Of a stretch of DNA of 11,815 nucleotides, positions 7,175-11,815 are shown one piece after another. A program made the translations under genes and the position numbers. The DNA comes from Euperipatoides rowelli. Taxonomy: Eukaryota; Onychophora; Udeonychophora; Euonychophora; Peripatopsidae. The notes under the pieces are model-generated. The model was not told the DNA's origin and searched no databases. It was given only the letters and a program-made list of their open reading frames with translations. How positions within the stretch are numbered: the first letter of the stretch is position 1; the number at the start of each line of letters is the position of its first letter. The stretch lies in the NCBI GenBank assembly GCA_003024985.2, contig PXIH01S0005491.1; one strand, written 5' to 3'.

Positions 7175-8000
7175 ATCTTATCAATATTTCTCTTTAATTC
7201 CCTTATTGCTTAATTTTTGCTTAGTTGGGTATTAAAGTTCCTTTCATTAAAGTATTTAATTATAGTATTCTTTTGGGTTGAGCTCACACTTTTTAATTTG
7301 TAGGATCCTTTAACTATAGTTATTATTTGGGGGGCATGAGCATGATAATAGTTGCTAGTGTATTGGTCTGATCTTGACCAAATGAGTGAACCTTACTGAC
7401 CATATTTTTTTCAAGCAGAGAAACTCTCCTTCAGTCATAAGAATTTTACCAATATTTTATATGCATGCTAGGCCTAGACAAAATTTTGTAGCTCAAAAAA
7501 TGTGAGCAAAATTTCTACTCAAAACCTCCCTGTTTATTAGTAAAAACTGTTGATGTATTTTGGGCTTTGGGGAAGGGATTCACTTGGCAGTGTTGCACAA
7601 GAGTAGATAAGCCGAAGTTATGTCACACATTTGTATTTATCATAAAGGTAACAAAAAATGGGACCCTAATAATAAATGATTATATATTTTAACTTCAGCT
7701 TAAAATATCCATACCATAAGGTACACCCCTATTATAACTTCTGTATGAGAGTTGCAAGATGATTTTGCACTATATAAAGCGATTTATGAGTTAACTTTTT
7801 TTTGTATGCAATTTCTTCAATGTTAGCAAACTGTTTGCTTGCTGCCTTCAACTCTTTTTTTTTTAATAAGTTTTCCCATTAATATGGGAAATGCACTTTA
7901 TTTTACAGAATATATAATTAATACAGTCTTCAGTTCTTCCTCGTATAAACAGCAGTCATTAGAAAAAAATGTTTAAAAAAAACAAATCAATCTTGTGCAT
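7175..8000. other. Non-coding DNA
   Basis: No gene is seen. Minor items are a 10-bp palindrome CTAGGCCTAG at 7468-7477 and an 8-bp stem TTTCCCAT/ATGGGAAA near 7873-7892. Frames are interrupted throughout. Confidence 0.5.
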
Positions 8001-8007
8001 GTCAAAT

Positions 8008-8100
8008 CTGGGAACAGAGGTTTTCCCAGGATTTCAAAAGGGGATCGAGGGTATGACGGAGTATCTAGTCGGTCGCCCTTCACCACTAGGCCAACCCTGC
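8008..8100 (-). mobile_element. tRNA-derived SINE head, degenerate (minus strand)
   Basis: Reading the minus strand from 8100, TGGCCTAGTGG (8093-8083) matches the pol III A box TRGCNNAGYNGG very well. About 31 bases later CCCTCGATCCCC (8051-8040) resembles a B box (GGTTCGANNCC), keeping the TCGA..CC part. This spacing is that of a tRNA gene. Acceptor and anticodon stems are not convincing, so a functional tRNA is unlikely. A tRNA-derived SINE promoter head is the better reading. The patch is clearly richer in G and C than its surroundings. Downstream (toward 8008) a 7-bp stem TTCCCAG/CTGGGAA is present. Target-site duplications and a tail were not found. Confidence 0.5.
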
Positions 8101-8437
8101 AGAGCTCCTTTACCTCTTTATGTAATGTATTTTTTTTTATATACTCTGTTATCCTAATTTATATCTGTGTGCTGAAGTCTTATTTACCCGTAGCCTATTA
8201 TATAATTTCCACCAAAATATGTATATAAGGGGGAAATGTTAGGACATAGTAATGTGATTTTTTAAATTATTAATGGTAGAATTTTGTTTTTCTTCCCATA
8301 TGTTAATTAATACTAAAATAAGTCCATTTTGTCAAAAATACTTTGCAATTGTTTAACATTTTACAGAGATTATCAGCATTTGACATAGTACAGGATATAC
8401 ATAAAAGACCTTTTATAACTTTAAACATTAACCTTTT
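8101..8437. other. AT-rich non-coding DNA
   Basis: Nothing recognised. Overlapping short frames across 7969-8228 are explained by the SINE-like patch and carry no domain. Confidence 0.5.
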
Positions 8438-8510
8438 CTACTCAATTGTCGATAATAGATTATTGACATTATAAAAATGTCTCTTCCACTCCATTGTCGA
8501 TTATGACTAG
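8438..8510. repeat. Two-copy direct repeat (48 bp apart) with a small hairpin
   Basis: CTACTCAATTGTCGATAAT (8439-8456) recurs as CCACTCCATTGTCGATTAT (about 8487-8504). The first copy also forms a stem with the following ATTATTGAC (8459-8467), with one G-T wobble and a two-base loop. Short and drifted. Confidence 0.5.
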
Positions 8511-8653
8511 ACATTTTTTTCTTTACAATTTAACAATCATTGTTATCCTCAAAAATGCTTCAAATTAGTCAAATTTATGTTCAAAAGGACTAAAATTTGT
8601 TTTTAATCATAACTAAAATTAAAATCAGGGGATTTAAAAGAATGCAATCGTGC

Positions 8654-8669
8654 AAAAAAAAAAAAAAAA
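8654..8669. repeat. Homopolymer A16
   Basis: Sixteen consecutive A on the plus strand. It could be a retroposon poly(A) tail, but nothing upstream of it is recognisable as an element. Confidence 0.8.
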
Positions 8670-8735
8670 TTAGAATATAACAAAACCATATCTATAACCC
8701 TAATTGGAATATGATCGTGTTCCGAAACCAGTAAC

Positions 8736-8745
8736 AGCGCCATCT
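8736..8745 (-). promoter_or_regulatory. CTCF-like core word AGATGGCGCT
   Basis: The minus strand reads GTAGATGGCGCTGTTAC, containing AGATGGCGCT, close to the core bound by CTCF in bilaterians (AGRKGGCGC type). It lies in a small GC-richer island (8710-8760) in AT-rich DNA. A single word match is weak evidence, and the same word also occurs in dispersed repeats of some invertebrates. Confidence 0.25.
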
Positions 8746-8823
8746 ACGCTCGGCATGGGAACTATTTTTAGAAACTTTAAGTGGTGTTTTCTCTTAGATT
8801 AAAAAAAAAATCTTTGGTGTAAC

Positions 8824-8899
8824 GGGCTTAAACAAAAAAAATGTTTGATGCCTGATCGGGCTTAAACAAAAAGGCTTAAACAAAAAAGATGTTGGATGG
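8824..8899. repeat. Short direct repeats of GGCTTAAACAAAAA
   Basis: Three copies of (G)GGCTTAAACAAAAA start at 8824, 8858 and 8873. The first and third are followed by related tails (ATGTTTGATG and GATGTTGGATGG), and a GGGCTTA remnant lies at 8909. It is a small local duplication cluster. Confidence 0.7.
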
Positions 8900-8957
8900 C
8901 CATGTAATGGGCTTATTCGCTAGTATTAAAATAATTGGAATGGAAAAAAGTTAATAA

Positions 8958-9003
8958 TTTAATTTTACATCACAGTAGTTCCGGGCTGTTATGTAAAATT
9001 AAA
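8958..9003. repeat. 18-bp inverted repeat with one mismatch, 10-base loop
   Basis: Positions 8958-8975 pair with 8986-9003 except for one C-T opposition (8971/8990); the loop is TAGTTCCGGG. The core arms are AATTTTACAT and ATGTAAAATT. Confidence 0.85.
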
Positions 9004-9042
9004 AGAGTTATTCAAAAAGTTTTATAGATAGGATTCCTGGTC

Positions 9043-9057
9043 GTGTGTGTGTGTGTG
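9043..9057. repeat. (GT)n microsatellite
   Basis: Seven and a half GT units. They account for the CVCV start of a short open frame that begins here. Confidence 0.9.
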
Positions 9058-10040
9058 ACAAGTTGTGCTACCTGGTGGCATTATTCAGTAGTCATGAATC
9101 AAGAGCTGATAATACTGCCTAGACATTTTACTAATGATGCACATATTGAATGTTGGTCATTTCAGTATACCAGAAATAACTTTAAATTCTGCTCTATATT
9201 ATTCTGTCGAGATCATAATTGTAAATTGTAGAATAAATTTCCTGCGTTCAATCAAAGTTGTAAAAATCCTTTATGTACATCCTCTACTAGATTTAAAAAA
9301 AAAATTTTTTTAAACATATTGTAAATATCTACAATCTTATTCAGTTTTTTATTACCAGAACAATGTTTAAAGACTTCAATTCAAAGTAATAAAGAATATA
9401 GGACAGGTCAACAAAACTTGAGATCATGGATATGAAGAAACATTTGACTTTATATGATAAAGATTTTTTACTTAATATTGCTTGCACATTAAAATGTGAA
9501 AGATAATTGTTTAGGCAGTGAATGATAGATCTTTTAGTCCTCCTTTTTGTATTTTGATAAAAATTGGCCCCTTTTCTGGCTAATTTTGTTTTTCACATTA
9601 AGAATAGTCGCACAGCAAACTGAAATATAAAACAATTTGTTCAGAAAGACTCGTGGTTGTAGACAAAATGGGATGGATCTGAATCACATAATTTCTTAAT
9701 TTGTTTACTCAAAGTTTTTGGACCACAGCAAAATATTCCGATTTTTTGTCTGAAAGGAAATAAAAAAAATATTAGACAAAATAGATTTGAGTGAATACCT
9801 TTTATTCATAAATGTTTATTTTTTAAATATAAAGTACAGTATTAGTATATTATAACATATAACTTTAGATAATCCAATAAATCCAAACTACGCTGTAATT
9901 TCAACATCTTAATTTAAAAATGGCACAATTTTACGAATATTATAATAATCAAGTTAAAACTCTAGCTGTAGCAAATATTTAATTACTAGAGTAAAATCAG
10001 TTATTTTTTCAGACGAAAATTTTTGCTTCATAATTACATG
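9058..10040. other. Non-coding DNA, no recognised feature
   Basis: A plus-strand frame runs open to 9231 (WWHYSVVMNQELIILPRHFT is its most protein-like part), but I know no family for it and it begins inside the GT repeat. The rest is AT-rich with interrupted frames. Confidence 0.45.
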
Positions 10041-10056
10041 CCCCCCCCCCCCCCCC
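10041..10056. repeat. Homopolymer C16
   Basis: Sixteen consecutive C on the plus strand (G16 on the minus strand). Long G/C homopolymers are rare and unstable. This one can form a quadruplex on the minus strand or an i-motif on the plus strand. Its exact length may be a sequencing artefact. Confidence 0.85.
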
Positions 10057-10377
10057 TTAATCTCTCCGCCATGTCTCAGAATCATATCTAATGCTTAAAG
10101 ATTTCCTCAGCATTAAGAACTAACTACTGAGCTTACTGTATAAAAAAAACATAAAAAATGATGGAACTAATAAAAGACTTTATTTATTGAAAATATCTGT
10201 TAATTGGGACAATCTAATACAATTACTGTAAAAACAAAATTTAATGTACTTTTTTTTAAAAATAGAAACAATTTCAACTTTGACCTATAGCTTAAGACTA
10301 AATTTTGTATATTTTTCTTTTATATTCTGAATATTGCATTGAACTGATTGTAATATTATGTTTAAATTTAAAAGAAA
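10057..10377. other. AT-rich non-coding DNA
   Basis: Nothing recognised between the C16 run and the minisatellite. Confidence 0.5.
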
Positions 10378-10670
10378 CCATGTGACTGAATTCAATTTAC
10401 TTTCACTTTGTAACTATCACCATGTGACTGAATTCAATTTACTTTCACTTTCACTTTGTAACTTTATCTTCACCATGTGACTGAATTCAATTTACTTTCA
10501 CTTTGTAACTATATCTTCACCATGTGATTGAACTCAATTTACTTTCACTTTGTAACTTTATCTTCACCATGTGACTGAATTCAATTTACATTCACTTTCA
10601 CTTTGTAAGTTTATCCTCATCATGCGACTGAATTCAATTTACTTTCACTTTGTAACTTTATCTTCAACAA
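10378..10670. repeat. Minisatellite, six copies of a 42-53 bp unit
   Basis: Each unit begins CCATGTGACTGAATTCAATT, continues with TACTTTCACTTTGTAACT and usually ends TTATCTTCA. CATG marks the copies at 10379, 10421, 10474, 10521, 10568 and 10621, the last with CATGCGAC. Length differences come mainly from an extra TTTCAC hexamer in copies 2 and 5 and from loss of the TATCTT-type end in copy 1. Identity between copies is high, so the array is fairly young compared with the other repeats here. Confidence 0.92.
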
Positions 10671-11190
10671 TTAAAATTTTATGAAGATCTGTTCAATTTG
10701 AGAGAGAAAAAGAAAGAAAGTTTTGCCATTAAACTAATTTTTACTAACAATTCAATATTACTTTTACCTTGTTGAAAAGTTTCATAAACCGGTTGAAAGT
10801 AGCTAGCACAATGTTGTCATTAATATTTAATTTCTAAGAAGCTGTAAAAAAATAGCCTTAACTTTCACTTCAATAAGCTTGATGGCAACATTATTTCTTA
10901 AAAAAAAAAGGGTTCATTATTTCTTAAATTTATACTGAAAATGTTATTTTTATCTGACATGATTCAAATATAGTGAGGCTTTAAATGTTTCATTCATTTC
11001 TTCTGTGAATGACAAACTTTGATTGGTTAAATAAACCAAAGCCTCGATTTGAATTGTAGATTGATTCCTAAAGTATGCGATTTAAATGGAGTATTAAATT
11101 TCCATAGGATTACATTGAAATGTTCCTGTACTACAACAAAGTATCTTTTTTTTTTACTGTACTGTATGAAAGAAAGAAATTTGTCATTGT
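10671..11190. other. AT-rich non-coding DNA
   Basis: No gene seen. A short AAAGAAAG purine stretch follows the minisatellite and a similar one (GAAAGAAAGAAAT) precedes the SINE-like segment at 11191. Confidence 0.5.
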
Positions 11191-11266
11191 GTGGTGGTCT
11201 TGCGGCGAGAGCCTAGGCTTCCCATGCCCCTGACATATACACAGGGGAACCGGATTCATCACCGGT
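11191..11266 (+). mobile_element. tRNA-derived SINE head, degenerate (plus strand)
   Basis: TGGTCTTGCGG (11195-11205) resembles an A box. Near 11249-11266 a T-arm-like hairpin is intact: ACCGG, an 8-base loop ATTCATCA, then CCGGT, with the loop starting like the B-box TTCGANN. Between them lie the 10-bp palindrome AGCCTAGGCT (11210-11219) and a stem CCCCTG/CAGGGG (11227-11232 and 11242-11247) that would take the place of anticodon and variable arms. The order A box, stems, T-arm is tRNA-like, but the A-B spacing is long (46 bases) and no acceptor stem is found, so a SINE head or tRNA pseudogene is the likely reading. It differs in sequence from the one at 8008-8100, so it is probably another family. 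Confidence 0.5.
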
Positions 11267-11815
11267 GGTAGAAAATTTAGAATGGGTTATTGTCCTGAGC
11301 CTATTATATTCAGGATTTTTTCCTCAGTACTCTGCCACTAATAGATGATTCCAAACATTTGAATCTAGAATCTTCTGTAATTAATGTACTCTATATTATT
11401 AGTAATAGAATTAATAAATAACAGCTGTTTCTATTTATGGGAGAAAGATATTTTAAAAAAATGTAACAAACTTTTTAACATTTCCTTTTTAAGACAATTT
11501 TATGGGTGTAAAAATATATAAATATAGATAAACATTATAATTTGTTTATTTGTTAATAATCTTCACAAAAAAAGTTGATTTTAATAAAGTTATTTAATAA
11601 ATCAAAATTACACACTAAGATTTTTATTTTTTGTTAAATTTACTTATTAATCTATTACAAACGACTCAATGATGAAATAACTCAAAATGAAAAATATTAT
11701 TTATTTACCGATGATTCAATGACGAAAGACTCAAATCGAGATCCTGGTATGATATATACTGTTTATATATTTTTTAAAAAAAGTATTGTATATAGACATA
11801 ATATATGATAATAAT
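11267..11815. other. AT-rich non-coding end of window
   Basis: The part up to about 11400 may be the body of the SINE-like element but matches nothing I know. Further on there is a two-copy direct repeat 50 bp apart, ACGACTCAATGATGAAATA (from 11661) and ATGATTCAATGACGAAAGA (from 11711). The remainder is A/T-rich. Confidence 0.45.

Noticed and set aside
7969-8228. Two overlapping 62- and 77-codon frames
   Set aside because: They run antisense through the SINE-like patch and show no family pattern. The openness is explained by the locally higher GC content.
9043-9231. 62-codon frame starting MCVCVTSCATWWHY
   Set aside because: The start lies in the GT microsatellite, there is no recognised domain, and no splice or polyadenylation context supports it.
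10378-10670. CRISPR-like array, because of six regularly spaced repeats
   Set aside because: The repeats are directly adjacent minisatellite units without unique spacers, in animal-type DNA.

Overview
This looks like nuclear genomic DNA from an animal, most likely a marine invertebrate. It is AT-rich, full of homopolymers and short tandem arrays, and has no long uninterrupted genes, operons, ribosome binding sites or bacterial-style gene packing. It carries relics of animal retroelements: a non-LTR reverse transcriptase tail, a Ty3/gypsy pol and two tRNA-like SINE heads. The phylum cannot be fixed from what I see. Recurrent words such as ACTGTATA/TATACAGT and TAGGCCTA-like strings are compatible with echinoderms, hemichordates or molluscs, but that is only an impression. 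Two ambiguous bases (N at 729 and 2581) suggest a draft assembly.

Layout. Positions 81-800 (minus) hold an unusually long open frame. Its first part resembles the C-terminal tail of non-LTR retrotransposon ORF2, and its second part (about 150 codons) is unrecognised. Positions 801-2277 are AT-rich non-coding DNA with C-rich tracts and an (AT)n run. Positions 2278-2580 are a tandem array of about 92 bp units. Positions 2581-4160 are non-coding with two weak repeat clusters. Positions 4164-4251 might be a 3'-terminal exon, with a polyadenylation signal at 4467. Positions 4739-5090 are a degenerate minisatellite that directly abuts a decayed Ty3/gypsy pol relic (5101 to about 6300, plus strand). 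That relic shows, in the expected order, the end of the RT, RNase H, the integrase zinc finger and broken pieces of the integrase core. A perfect 31-bp inverted repeat lies on the integrase finger.

Positions 6300-8000 are non-coding apart from a perfect 21-bp hairpin (7119-7167). Positions 8000-8100 (minus) and 11191-11266 (plus) look like tRNA-derived SINE heads. Positions 8700-9003 contain a CTCF-like word, a short direct-repeat cluster and a third hairpin. Position 10041 starts a run of 16 C. Positions 10378-10670 are a six-copy 42-53 bp minisatellite with interferon-response-element-like words. The rest is AT-rich DNA without recognisable genes.

No complete functional gene is supported, and I see no operon, CRISPR array or defence system. 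The clearest result is the Ty3/gypsy relic. It is readable only by following the family motif order through several frames, and so is easily missed by ORF-based annotation.
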